This document shows, piece after piece, positions 43,205-50,993 of a stretch of DNA of 64,000 nucleotides. The position numbers were made by a program, and so were the translations under genes. The stretch is from Gillisella vitis (GTDB lineage Bacteria > Pseudomonadota > Alphaproteobacteria > Rhizobiales > Rhizobiaceae): positions 372,001 to 436,000 of the forward strand of contig WPHV01000002.1 in assembly GCA_009744235.1 (NCBI GenBank). Reading direction: 5' to 3'. Each line of letters starts with the position of its first letter. The stretch's first letter is position 1. The notes beneath the pieces were generated by a model, which saw only the letters and a program-made list of their open reading frames with translations, ran no database searches and was not told the origin of the DNA.

Positions 43205-44092
43205 TCACTTTTCCGTGGAGACCAGACCGCGCACGAACCAGCGTTGCAGCACGGCAACCACAACCAGCGGCGGGGCCATGATCATCAGAGAACCCGCGAG
43301 CGTGACGTTCCAATCGGGGATGCCATTGTCGGACGGCAGCAGTGAGCGCAGCGACATCATCACCGTCTTGTAGTTCGGGTCGGTCACCATCAGCAGCGGC
43401 CAGAGATACTGGTTCCAGCCATAGACGAACATGATGGTGGTCAGCGCCAGCATGTTGGTGCGCGAAAGCGGCAGCAGCATTTCAAAGAAGAAACGGATTG
43501 GCCCGGACCCGTCCATCCGTGCCGCCTCAGCCAATTCATTGGGCATGGTCATGAAAAATTGCCGGTAAAGGAAGGTGCCGGTTGCCGTGGCAATCAGCGG
43601 CAGGGTCAGGCCCGCATAGGTGTTGAGCAGGTTCCACTCGATCTTGATGTCGATGCCAAACAGCGTGGACAGGATGGATTTGACCGGTTGGAACAGATCG
43701 GCGGCCACCGCATAGGTCGGCACGACCCGGACTTCGAGCGGCAGCATCAGGGTGATGAACACGCCCCAGAAAAACACGTGTTTCAGCGGCGTGCGGAAAA
43801 ACACGATGGCAAAGGCGGTCATGGCCGATAGTGCGACTTTTCCGAGCGTCACCAGAGCCGCCATGATCAGGCTGTTGGTCATTGCCGTGCCGAGATCGGC
43901 CCGCGACCATGCCTGTTTGGCATTGGTCAGGAATTCACCCTGTGGCAGGAAGCTGAAGGGAACGGCATTGACCTGCGGCATCGTCTGGCTGGCGCCAGCG
44001 ATCACCACGATGAATGGTCCGATCAGCAGCAGGAGGCCCAGGACCATAATGGCATAGGTGACGGCATTGGCGATTGGTGTGCGCTGGATCAT
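43205..44092 (-). CDS. ugpE: Glycerol-3-phosphate-type ABC permease UgpE
   Basis: 295 residues with six hydrophobic helices. The sequence starts [27 protein letters not shown], and the EAA loop is [50 protein letters not shown], where the GWNQYLWPL stretch is typical of UgpE. It starts 7 bp after the ugpA stop. Confidence 0.87.
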   Translation of the reverse strand: MIQRTPIANAVTYAIMVLGLLLLIGPFIVVIAGASQTMPQVNAVPFSFLPQGEFLTNAKQAWSRADLGTAMTNSLIMAALVTLGKVALSAMTAFAIVFFRTPLKHVFFWGVFITLMLPLEVRVVPTYAVAADLFQPVKSILSTLFGIDIKIEWNLLNTYAGLTLPLIATATGTFLYRQFFMTMPNELAEAARMDGSGPIRFFFEMLLPLSRTNMLALTTIMFVYGWNQYLWPLLMVTDPNYKTVMMSLRSLLPSDNGIPDWNVTLAGSLMIMAPPLVVVAVLQRWFVRGLVSTEK

Positions 44093-44099
44093 TCCGGCC

Positions 44100-44990
44100 T
44101 CACTTGTAATGCACGCGCTTCTCGATGAAGCGGAACTGGATGAAGGTGCAGATCATGATCAGCCCGATCAGAATGATGCTCTGGGCCGATGCGCCGGAAT
44201 AGTTGAGACCCTTGAACGCCTCATCGACGATCCTGTAGACCATGACTTCGGTGCCGTGGTTCGGTCCGCCGCCGGTCATCGAATGGACGATGCCGAAGGT
44301 GTCAGCGCCAACGAAGCCTTCCGTCATCATGGTGACGAGCAGAAAAAACAGGGTGGGCGCAAGCAGCGGCACCTGCACATCGAAGGCACGGCGCAAGGGA
44401 CCAGCGCCGTCCATGGCGGCAGCTTCACTAAGCGCGCGCGGAACAGATTGAAGGCCTGCCAGCAGGAAGATGAACGTATAGCCCGACCATTTCCAGATGA
44501 AGACGATGATAACAAGCGCCAGCGCATGGCTGCCGTATTTGGCCGGATTCCACAGATCTGGAGAGAAGGAATTGACCATGGCCGCCAGCCCGCGATCGGG
44601 TGCCAGGATGAAGCGGAAGGCGATACCGGCAGCCGGTCCGGCAATGGCGAAGGGCAGGATGTAGAAAAACCGAAAGAAACCGGTTCCAGGCAACTGCCGG
44701 TCAACGGCAAGCGCCAGCACAAGGCCGATCAGAATGGCAAAGAATGGACCGACTGTCGCGAAGATCAGGCTGACATACACTGAATTCCAGTAGAAGGGAT
44801 CAGTCAGCGCGTCCTTGAAATTGGCAAAGCCGACGAATTCCGCAGCACCACCAAACGGCGGTTCGAGGGTGAAGGCCCAATTCACCACCGCAGCCACCGG
44901 CCAGTAGAAGAACAGGATGATCAGGATGATCTGCGGTAGCGCAAACAGGATAGGCAGCCACCAGTTCTTGAAAACGGCGCGTTGTTCCAT
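44100..44990 (-). CDS. ugpA: Glycerol-3-phosphate-type ABC permease UgpA
   Basis: 296 residues, partner permease of UgpE. WLPILFALPQIILIILFFYWPVAAVV is the first membrane segment. The EAA loop ALSEAAAMDGAGPLRRAFDVQVPLLAPTLFFLLV and the TFGIVHSMTGGGPNHGTEVMVYRIVDEAF stretch are characteristic of UgpA. It follows the binding-protein gene after a 76-bp gap containing a stem-loop. Confidence 0.87.
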   Translation of the reverse strand: MEQRAVFKNWWLPILFALPQIILIILFFYWPVAAVVNWAFTLEPPFGGAAEFVGFANFKDALTDPFYWNSVYVSLIFATVGPFFAILIGLVLALAVDRQLPGTGFFRFFYILPFAIAGPAAGIAFRFILAPDRGLAAMVNSFSPDLWNPAKYGSHALALVIIVFIWKWSGYTFIFLLAGLQSVPRALSEAAAMDGAGPLRRAFDVQVPLLAPTLFFLLVTMMTEGFVGADTFGIVHSMTGGGPNHGTEVMVYRIVDEAFKGLNYSGASAQSIILIGLIMICTFIQFRFIEKRVHYK

Positions 44991-45018
44991 GTCGTGACCA
45001 ATATGCTGGAATGAAGGA

Positions 45019-45045
45019 GGAAGCCCGCCGTTAAGGCAGGCTTCC
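45019..45045. terminator. Stem-loop between ugpB and ugpA
   Basis: GGAAGCC/GGCTTCC outer stem plus GCC/GGC inner stem with one internal mismatch, around GTTAA. It probably stabilises or partly terminates the message after the binding-protein gene, giving more UgpB than permease. Confidence 0.55.
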
Positions 45046-45066
45046 GGGAGTAATGACCGCCGAGGC

Positions 45067-46410
45067 TTAGTTCAGCTTCTGGCCAGCGTAGGTCTTTTCA
45101 AAGCGGCGCAGGATGGCGTTGCCACGCTCGACCGTCTGGTCCAGCTGGGTCTGCACATCGGCATTCTGCATGAAGATCGCCTCAAACGAGGTCGTGACTT
45201 CCTTGCGGATCTGGGTGAAGCTGCCCAGGCGGATACCGCGGCTGGTATCGGATGTCGGCGTATAGGTCAGGCTGGCAATGGCCAGTTCACGGCCCTTGTA
45301 AGGCGCCTTATCGTAGAAACCATTGGCTTTCATCGCATCGAAGCCGGTCTTGGTGACGGGAATATAGCCTGTCACCGTCGACCACCATTGTACCATGTCC
45401 GGCTGGGCCAGGAAGTTGAGGAAGGCGGCTGCCCCCTTGTATTCCGCTTCCGGACGACCGGCGAGAACCCAGAGCGAAGCGCCGCCCACCAGCGAATTCT
45501 GACGCTCCGTACCCTTCCAGACCGGCAGCATGGCAACGTCCCATTTGACGTCAGCGGGCAGGGTCTTGCCGACGGTGCCGTGGTCGGCAATCGACGACTG
45601 GATCATCTGGCAGGTCTGCGAGGTGAAGGCCGGGACGACATCCATGCCGAGCTGCTTGGTCTTGACCACGAACAGCTTCTCGTCCTGCATCTTCTTGAAG
45701 AATTTCACGTGATCGACGAACTTGGTCTTGTTGAAAACCAGTTCAGCATCGAGCCCCTGATAGCCATTGGCCTTGGTGGCGATTGGCTGGTTGTGGATGG
45801 CGGAGAACTGTTCGAGCATCGACCATGGATCGAAATTAAAGCCCAGCGGGCACTCATAGCCAGCAGCCTTCAGCTTGCGGGCTGCTTCCTCGACATGTTC
45901 CCAGGTATCTGGCTTGAAGGTAATGCCAGCCTTCTCAAACGCGCTGACATTGTAATAGAACATCGCCGTCGAAGAGTTGAACGGGAAGGACTGCAATTCG
46001 CCGCCCGCCGTTGCGTAGTAATTGGCGATGCCGCCGAAATAATTATTCCAGTCGATCTTATAGCCATTGTCGGCCATCAGTTTCTTGGCGGGAATAAAGG
46101 CCTTGGACAGCATCAAGTCGAGCGTGCCAGCATCGTAGATCTGGGCGATGGCTGGCTGCTTCTTGGCGCGGTAAGCGGCAATGGTGTTTTGCAGCGTGGT
46201 ATCGTAATCGTTCTGCGAGATGCAGACGATTTCGAAATTGGCCTGGCTGTCGTTGAACTTGCGGCAGGCGTCCTGGACGCGCTCGCCAAGGTCGCCGCTC
46301 AGGCCATGCCAGAACTCGAACTTGACCTTTTCGGCCATAGCCGGTGCTGCCCCCAGCGTCGTGGCAGCCAAAAGGCCAGCCAGCACGGTTTTCAAAGCGT
46401 AGATTTTCAT
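45067..46410 (-). CDS. ugpB: Glycerol-3-phosphate-type ABC substrate-binding protein UgpB
   Basis: 447 residues, periplasmic. The signal peptide MKIYALKTVLAGLLAATTLGAAPAMA is cut near residue 26. The mature protein begins EKVKFEFWHGLSGDLGERVQDACRKFN, the UgpB pattern (FWH, then helix). AAYRAKKQPAIAQIYDAGTLDLM, SFPFNSSTAMFYYN, and GGASLWVLAGRP are further UgpB landmarks. It opens the operon B-A-E-C-isomerase. The exact cargo (glycerol-3-phosphate or a glycerophosphodiester) is inferred from family only. Confidence 0.9.
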   Translation of the reverse strand: MKIYALKTVLAGLLAATTLGAAPAMAEKVKFEFWHGLSGDLGERVQDACRKFNDSQANFEIVCISQNDYDTTLQNTIAAYRAKKQPAIAQIYDAGTLDLMLSKAFIPAKKLMADNGYKIDWNNYFGGIANYYATAGGELQSFPFNSSTAMFYYNVSAFEKAGITFKPDTWEHVEEAARKLKAAGYECPLGFNFDPWSMLEQFSAIHNQPIATKANGYQGLDAELVFNKTKFVDHVKFFKKMQDEKLFVVKTKQLGMDVVPAFTSQTCQMIQSSIADHGTVGKTLPADVKWDVAMLPVWKGTERQNSLVGGASLWVLAGRPEAEYKGAAAFLNFLAQPDMVQWWSTVTGYIPVTKTGFDAMKANGFYDKAPYKGRELAIASLTYTPTSDTSRGIRLGSFTQIRKEVTTSFEAIFMQNADVQTQLDQTVERGNAILRRFEKTYAGQKLN

Positions 46411-46526
46411 CGCAAATGCCTCGTTTTCAGGAAAACAATTCCGCTTTACCCCCGGAAATTGAGGGGGTTCTAACGGGCATTTATGATGGCTCGACTACGC
46501 TTCCGTGACGTTGGGGTGAAGATTTT

Positions 46527-46544
46527 TCGTCTGATTGATGACAG
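46527..46544 (-). promoter_or_regulatory. Weak Pho-box-like site upstream of ugpB
   Basis: On the reverse strand CTGTCAT is a perfect PhoB half site, followed by CAAT and then CAGACGA, which is a poor second half (3 of 7). Ugp operons are often PhoB-controlled, so the placement is suggestive, but the site is not convincing by itself. Confidence 0.25.
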
Positions 46545-46550
46545 GCTAAT

Positions 46551-46669
46551 ACGAAGAGCCATTGAAAATGACTCTTCGTATTCCACTTTCGAATATCTCA
46601 AGCCTCTAATGCATTTGAGATATTCGAAACCCCTTCAAGTCGAGGATGCGCAGCATCTTCGAGACTTGG
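46551..46669 (-). repeat. Mosaic intergenic repeat, copy 2 (three hairpins)
   Basis: Reverse-oriented copy of the element at 930-1047. The middle hairpin is a perfect 15-bp stem (TTTCGAATATCTCAA at 46587-46601 with its complement at 46615-46629). The terminal hairpin is ACGAAGAG/CTCTTCGT capped by CATTTTCAATG. It lies between the ugpB promoter region and the terminator of the following operon. Confidence 0.85.
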
Positions 46670-46677
46670 TATAATCG

Positions 46678-46711
46678 ACAGCACCGCGCTTTCTATAGAG
46701 CGCGGTGCTGT
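46678..46711. terminator. Terminator hairpin after the second ABC operon
   Basis: A 13-bp perfect stem (ACAGCACCGCGCT with AGCGCGGTGCTGT), 8 bp past the stop at 46720. T-runs are short on both sides. Confidence 0.6.
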
Positions 46712-46719
46712 TTATCGGT

Positions 46720-47562
46720 TCACGCCGCCGGTTGCTGTTTTGCCCTGGCGACGATTTGCGTTGGGCTGACGAATTGCAGGGCGATGACCAGCCAGAACAG
46801 CGTGGTGACCATATAGACCACAGCCATGGCATCGATGGATTGCGATGCGCGAACCCCGGACGCGAAGACCGCATAGTAGAGCGACACGACCAGTGTTTGT
46901 GTCGTCGGCCCGGCAATCAGGAAGGTCAACTCGAACATGGCGATGGTGCGCACCAGCACCAGCAGCAGCGCGGCCAGCATGCCCGGTAGCAGCAGCGGTA
47001 GCAGGATGCGGGTGAACAGGCTCCAGGTTCCTGCACCAAAGACCTTGGCCGCGGCCTCAATGCGCGGATCGATCTGCTCGATGAAGGGGATCATGACCAG
47101 GATGACGAAGGGCAGGGACGGCACGAGATTGATCAGCACCACGCCCCAGAAGGTGCCGCCAAGGCCGACCTGATAGAGAACCGTTGCCAGCGGAATGCCA
47201 TAGGTAAGCGGCGGCACCAGAAGCGGCAGCAGGAAGGTGAGAATGACCAGCTTTTTGCCGGGAAAATCCCGCCGGGCCAGCGCATAGGCGGTCATCACTC
47301 CGAGCAGGCCGGAAATAATCACCACCGTAAAAGTGATCTGGAAGGTGACGGCGACGACGCTGGACAGCTGAAACTCGCTCCAGGCGTCGGAATACCAGCG
47401 GGTGGTCCAGCCGGTCGGCAGCCATGTACCCAGCCAACGCCGGGCAAAGGAGTTGACCACGACGGAGGCAATCACCGCCACGAGGTTGAGGATGAACAGC
47501 CCGGCGAGCGCCCAGACCGCCATACGCCAGAGTTTTGAGCCGATGCCCTGATCGCGGATCAT
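46720..47562 (-). CDS. ABC transporter permease (PotC-like)
   Basis: 280 residues, six hydrophobic helices. The EAA loop is RIEAAAKVFGAGTWSLFTRILLPLLLPGMLAALLLVLVRTIAMFELTFLIAG, which resembles spermidine/putrescine, iron and related sugar importers. It starts 3 bp after the upstream permease stop, and is the last gene of a binding protein-ATPase-permease-permease operon. Confidence 0.82.
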   Translation of the reverse strand: MIRDQGIGSKLWRMAVWALAGLFILNLVAVIASVVVNSFARRWLGTWLPTGWTTRWYSDAWSEFQLSSVVAVTFQITFTVVIISGLLGVMTAYALARRDFPGKKLVILTFLLPLLVPPLTYGIPLATVLYQVGLGGTFWGVVLINLVPSLPFVILVMIPFIEQIDPRIEAAAKVFGAGTWSLFTRILLPLLLPGMLAALLLVLVRTIAMFELTFLIAGPTTQTLVVSLYYAVFASGVRASQSIDAMAVVYMVTTLFWLVIALQFVSPTQIVARAKQQPAA

Positions 47563-47565
47563 GAT

Positions 47566-48444
47566 CTAGCCTTTCGTTCCGGCGACGGGGCCGCGATAGA
47601 AGAGGGAGCGCAAGGCCAGGATGGCCGCGACGATTGCCAGTTCGATAACGCCCATGATGATGGCGATGGCCGAGCCCAGCGAGTGATTATATTGCTCGAA
47701 GGCGGCCTGATAGGCAGCAATCGAGATCACTCGCGTTGGCCCGGCTGGCGCACCGAGCAACACAGCGGAGGGAAAGACCGCAAAGGCCTGCACGAAGGAC
47801 AGGCAGAATGTCACGGCAAGGCCCGGCACCAGCAGCGGCAGAAACACGTTCATGAAGCGCTTGCGGGCATTGGCCCCCAATGTCGCCGCTGCCTGTTCAA
47901 TAGCTGGATCAATGCCGGTGACGTAGGACAGCGTCAGCAGGAAGGCGAAAGGAAAGCCCGAAATCAGCAGCGACGCAAATACGCCCCAGTAATTGTTGGT
48001 GAGCTTGACCGGCATATCGAGAATGCCAATCAGGATCAGGCTGCGGTTGAACCAGCCTTGGGGACCGAGAAAGGTCAGCAGGCCGTCCGCAATGAAGACG
48101 GTGCCGAGTGTGACCGGCAACACCAGAATGGTCGTCAAAAAACGCTGGCGGGTCATCAGCCGTACCCGGAAGGCAATCGGCAAGGCTAAAGCCAGATTGA
48201 CCACCGTGACCGGCAACGCCAGCCAAAGCGTGGCGGAAATGGTCTTATACTGAAACGGATCGGTGAAGAAGGTGACGTAATTGGCGTACCAGGCGCCCTC
48301 TGCTGGTGTCAGCGAGTCGATTACGCCGAAGATGAACGGATAGATGAACAGCGCGAGGATGACCAGCAGGCCCGGCAGGACCAGCAGCGTTGTGCCATCC
48401 AATCCCCTGGCCGCAAGCGAGACACGAAGCGAAGACTGGCTCAT
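47566..48444 (-). CDS. ABC transporter permease (PotB-like)
   Basis: 292 residues. LLVLPGLLVILALFIYPFIFGVIDSL is the first helix. The EAA loop is AIEQAAATLGANARKRFMNVFLPLLVPGLAVTFCLSFVQAFAVFPSAVLLG. It overlaps the ATPase gene by four bases (ATGA), so translation is coupled. Confidence 0.82.
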   Translation of the reverse strand: MSQSSLRVSLAARGLDGTTLLVLPGLLVILALFIYPFIFGVIDSLTPAEGAWYANYVTFFTDPFQYKTISATLWLALPVTVVNLALALPIAFRVRLMTRQRFLTTILVLPVTLGTVFIADGLLTFLGPQGWFNRSLILIGILDMPVKLTNNYWGVFASLLISGFPFAFLLTLSYVTGIDPAIEQAAATLGANARKRFMNVFLPLLVPGLAVTFCLSFVQAFAVFPSAVLLGAPAGPTRVISIAAYQAAFEQYNHSLGSAIAIIMGVIELAIVAAILALRSLFYRGPVAGTKG

Positions 48445-49538
48445 GCATCACCCTTAAAGATCAATGCACGGCCTTCTGCCGGACGAACACTGGTGGCGGT
48501 GCCGCGTGGTAGCACTATATCCGAGCGAAAATGAACCTCTGCGCCGTCGCTGGCTTCTGCGGCACCAAAATAGGCTCTGCCGCGATATTCCATGGATTTG
48601 ACCGTCACCGGAATGCCGCTGCCATCCTGGACGGCGATCATATCCTCCGGCCTGACGCTGAGCACAGCCGCATCGCCGACTTGAACCGGTTGGCGGGGCG
48701 TGCCGACAGTGGTTGCGCCTGCCGCTTCGATCTGGGCCTCATCGCCGGATACGGCTGTGATTCGCCCGGCAATCCGGGTGCGAAATCCCATGAAATCGGC
48801 GACATCCACATGGTTCGGGCGCATGTAAAGATCTTCCGGCGTGCCGATCTGGCGGATATGGCCCTGGCTCATCACCACGATCCGGTCTGCCATCGACAGC
48901 GCCTCATCCTGATCGTGGGTGACATAGATGGTTGTCGAACCGATCTGGTCGTGAATGGCACGGATATCAGCGCGCATTTCCAGCCGTAGCTTGGCATCCA
49001 GGTTGGAAAGCGGCTCATCCATCAACACGACCGGCGGGCGGATGACGATGGCACGGGCAATGGCGACACGCTGCTGCTGGCCGCCGGAAAGTTGTCCCGG
49101 CAATTTATCCGCTTGCGAACCGAGACGCACCAGCTCAAGGGCTGCTTCGATGCGGCGGTCGGCTTGCGTGCCTTTGATGCCTTGCATGGAGAGGCCGAAG
49201 CCGACATTGCGCCGCACGGTCATGTGGGGAAACAGGGCGTAGCTCTGGAAAACCATGCCGAAGCCGCGCTTTTCCGGTTCCAGCTGATCGATGCGCTGGC
49301 CGCCGACCCGGATTTCGCCGCCCGTCAGCGGCAAAAGCCCGGCGATACAGTTCAGCGCCGTGGATTTTCCGCAGCCGGAAGGGCCGAGCAGCGCGATGAA
49401 TTCACCCGGCTCGATAGCGAGATTAATACCGTCAAGTGCTTTATAAGCGCCGAACGCGCGGCGAAGGTCGACAAGCTCAAGCTTCGCCCCCTGTTTGGGC
49501 TGGGCAGCCTGCGTCGATAAGGGGGCTGGCGCGACCAC
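48441..49538 (-). CDS. ABC transporter ATPase (PotA-like)
   Basis: 365 residues. Walker [11 protein letters not shown] is near residues 52-61, the signature QLSGGQQQRVAIARAI near 150, Walker [17 protein letters not shown] follows, and a C-terminal TOBE domain spans about 275-360 (VQVGDAAVLSVRPEDMIAV). It follows the binding protein after 123 bp with a stem-loop between. Substrate unclear: similar ATPases serve polyamine, iron and sugar importers. Confidence 0.85.
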   Translation of the reverse strand: MVAPAPLSTQAAQPKQGAKLELVDLRRAFGAYKALDGINLAIEPGEFIALLGPSGCGKSTALNCIAGLLPLTGGEIRVGGQRIDQLEPEKRGFGMVFQSYALFPHMTVRRNVGFGLSMQGIKGTQADRRIEAALELVRLGSQADKLPGQLSGGQQQRVAIARAIVIRPPVVLMDEPLSNLDAKLRLEMRADIRAIHDQIGSTTIYVTHDQDEALSMADRIVVMSQGHIRQIGTPEDLYMRPNHVDVADFMGFRTRIAGRITAVSGDEAQIEAAGATTVGTPRQPVQVGDAAVLSVRPEDMIAVQDGSGIPVTVKSMEYRGRAYFGAAEASDGAEVHFRSDIVLPRGTATSVRPAEGRALIFKGDA

Positions 49539-49635
49539 GTTACTCTCCTGTCTGCGGAAAAATCATAGGCAAGCTGACCCGGACCCGGAGGATCCGAGGG
49601 GGAAATATTGGGAAGACTGCGTATAGGCCCCGCCG

Positions 49636-49674
49636 CGCCAAGGCTCTGCGGGGCAAAGGGCTCAGCCCTTGGCG
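49636..49674. terminator. Stem-loop after the second binding-protein gene
   Basis: CGCCAAGG (49636-49643) pairs with CCTTGGCG (49667-49674), which overlaps the stop codon region of the binding-protein gene. It is probably an attenuating or stabilising hairpin, as in the ugp operon. Confidence 0.45.
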
Positions 49675-50840
49675 GCGCCGATCTTTTCGTCCCAGATACG
49701 GAAGGCATCGACGATCTTCGATGGGTCGAGCGGCACTTCCAGCGGGTTGTTGGCGATCCAGCCGTCATATTCCTTGCGGCCAAATTCGGCGATGGCGTCC
49801 TGGCTCTTCTGGGGCGCCATGGAAATCGTCACATCCTTGACCGCCGGGCCGGGATAGAAATAACCATCGTCAAAGGCAATCGCCTGTTGCTGAGGCTGAA
49901 GAACGAAGTTGATTACGTCCAGCAGGACCGCGAGCTTTTCTTCCGAAACCCCCTTGGGAATAACGGCGTAATGGGCGTCAGTGACCCAATGGAAGCCCTT
50001 GAGGGTCGCCACCTTGGCCTCTTCCGGCACGATGCCGAGCACGCGGGGATTGATGTCCCAGCCGGTGGTGGTGACGACAATATCGCGGGTACCTTCGCCA
50101 AGCTCCTTCATCACCTGCGTGGTGCCGGTGCCGTAATATTCGACGTTTTCGCCGATTGCCTTCAGGTAATCCCAGGTCTTGGCCCAGCCGTTGACCGGAT
50201 CTTTTGGGTCCTTATCACCCAGCAGGTAAGGAAGACCCATCAGGAATGTTCGGCCCGGACCGGAATTGGCGGGGCGGGCATACATGAAACGCTTTGGATT
50301 GGCCTTGGTCCAGGCCAGCAGTTCCTCGGCAGTGCCCGGCACCTGCTTGACCCTGTCAGGCATATATTCGATCAACGGCCCGGATGGATAATAGGTGACG
50401 ACGACGCCCTGGTTCTGGGCAAGCGCCTGCATCTTGAAGGCTTGTGGCAGCAGGATTTTCTCAAGATCCGGCAGGTCAGCCTTATGAGCGGACAAATCAA
50501 CCCAAAGCCCTTGAGAGAGACCAGCGGCCAGCGCATCCGTTCCGGTCAGCACCAGGTCGATATCGACCTTGCCTGCGGCCTGCTGCGCTTTAAGCTTTGA
50601 CGGCAATTCCGGGGCAGGGGCCTTTGTGAAGGCAAAGCGCGACACCCATTGCGGCTTTGCCGCAGCATATTTTTCGAACATGCCCTGGGTCAGCGCCAGG
50701 TTGCCGGCCACGTCAGCCACGGTGATTGTCACAGGACTTGCCGGTGGCTTGGTGGCGGCCATGCCAAGTCGCGGCAAAAGGCCTAGCCCGGCCACACCAG
50801 CAGCCGTACCCATGAATGTTCTTCTGTTGATCGTCACCAT
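49662..50840 (-). CDS. ABC transporter substrate-binding protein (family 1)
   Basis: 392 residues, periplasmic. The start at 50840 follows GGGAGAAGACC; upstream codons in frame are inside the promoter and are not translated. The N-terminus MVTINRRTFMGTAAGVAGLGLLPRLGMA is a twin-arginine signal, so folding before export is likely. The mature part has VTITVADVAGNLALTQGMFEKYAAAKP and GKVDIDLVLTGTDALAAGLSQGLWVDLSAH, as in polyamine/iron/sugar binders. Cargo unknown. It opens a four-gene operon with its own promoter (50887-50915), just downstream of the glycosidase gene. Confidence 0.85.
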   Translation of the reverse strand: MVTINRRTFMGTAAGVAGLGLLPRLGMAATKPPASPVTITVADVAGNLALTQGMFEKYAAAKPQWVSRFAFTKAPAPELPSKLKAQQAAGKVDIDLVLTGTDALAAGLSQGLWVDLSAHKADLPDLEKILLPQAFKMQALAQNQGVVVTYYPSGPLIEYMPDRVKQVPGTAEELLAWTKANPKRFMYARPANSGPGRTFLMGLPYLLGDKDPKDPVNGWAKTWDYLKAIGENVEYYGTGTTQVMKELGEGTRDIVVTTTGWDINPRVLGIVPEEAKVATLKGFHWVTDAHYAVIPKGVSEEKLAVLLDVINFVLQPQQQAIAFDDGYFYPGPAVKDVTISMAPQKSQDAIAEFGRKEYDGWIANNPLEVPLDPSKIVDAFRIWDEKIGAAKG

Positions 50841-50886
50841 GGTCTTCTCCCATATCTCCACCCTCGGAAAGGGCTCCCGAAGACAG

Positions 50887-50915
50887 TAATATGTTAGTAT
50901 GCGACTTAATGTCAA
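50887..50915 (-). promoter_or_regulatory. Sigma-70-type promoter of the second ABC operon
   Basis: Reverse strand TTGACA (50910-50915) and ATATTA (50887-50892) with a 17-bp spacer, about 46 bp upstream of the binding-protein start. The stretch CGTTGACAT is shared with the operator at 53983-54001, which may or may not be meaningful. Confidence 0.55.
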
Positions 50916-50993
50916 CGTATAGATGTAGAAGCGCATAACGTGGTGATCGAGATGCGCTAAGGCGGAGCGCCGCCGTCGTTGACGGCGGTGACG

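Larger units (their letters stand above)
46411..46719. other. Intergenic region upstream of ugpB with a mosaic repeat
   Basis: No gene seen. It contains a leader hairpin (ACCCCC 46448-46453 with GGGGGT 46463-46468), a possible Pho-box-like half site (46527-46544), the mosaic repeat copy 2 and a terminator hairpin (46678-46711) for the next operon. Confidence 0.6.
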
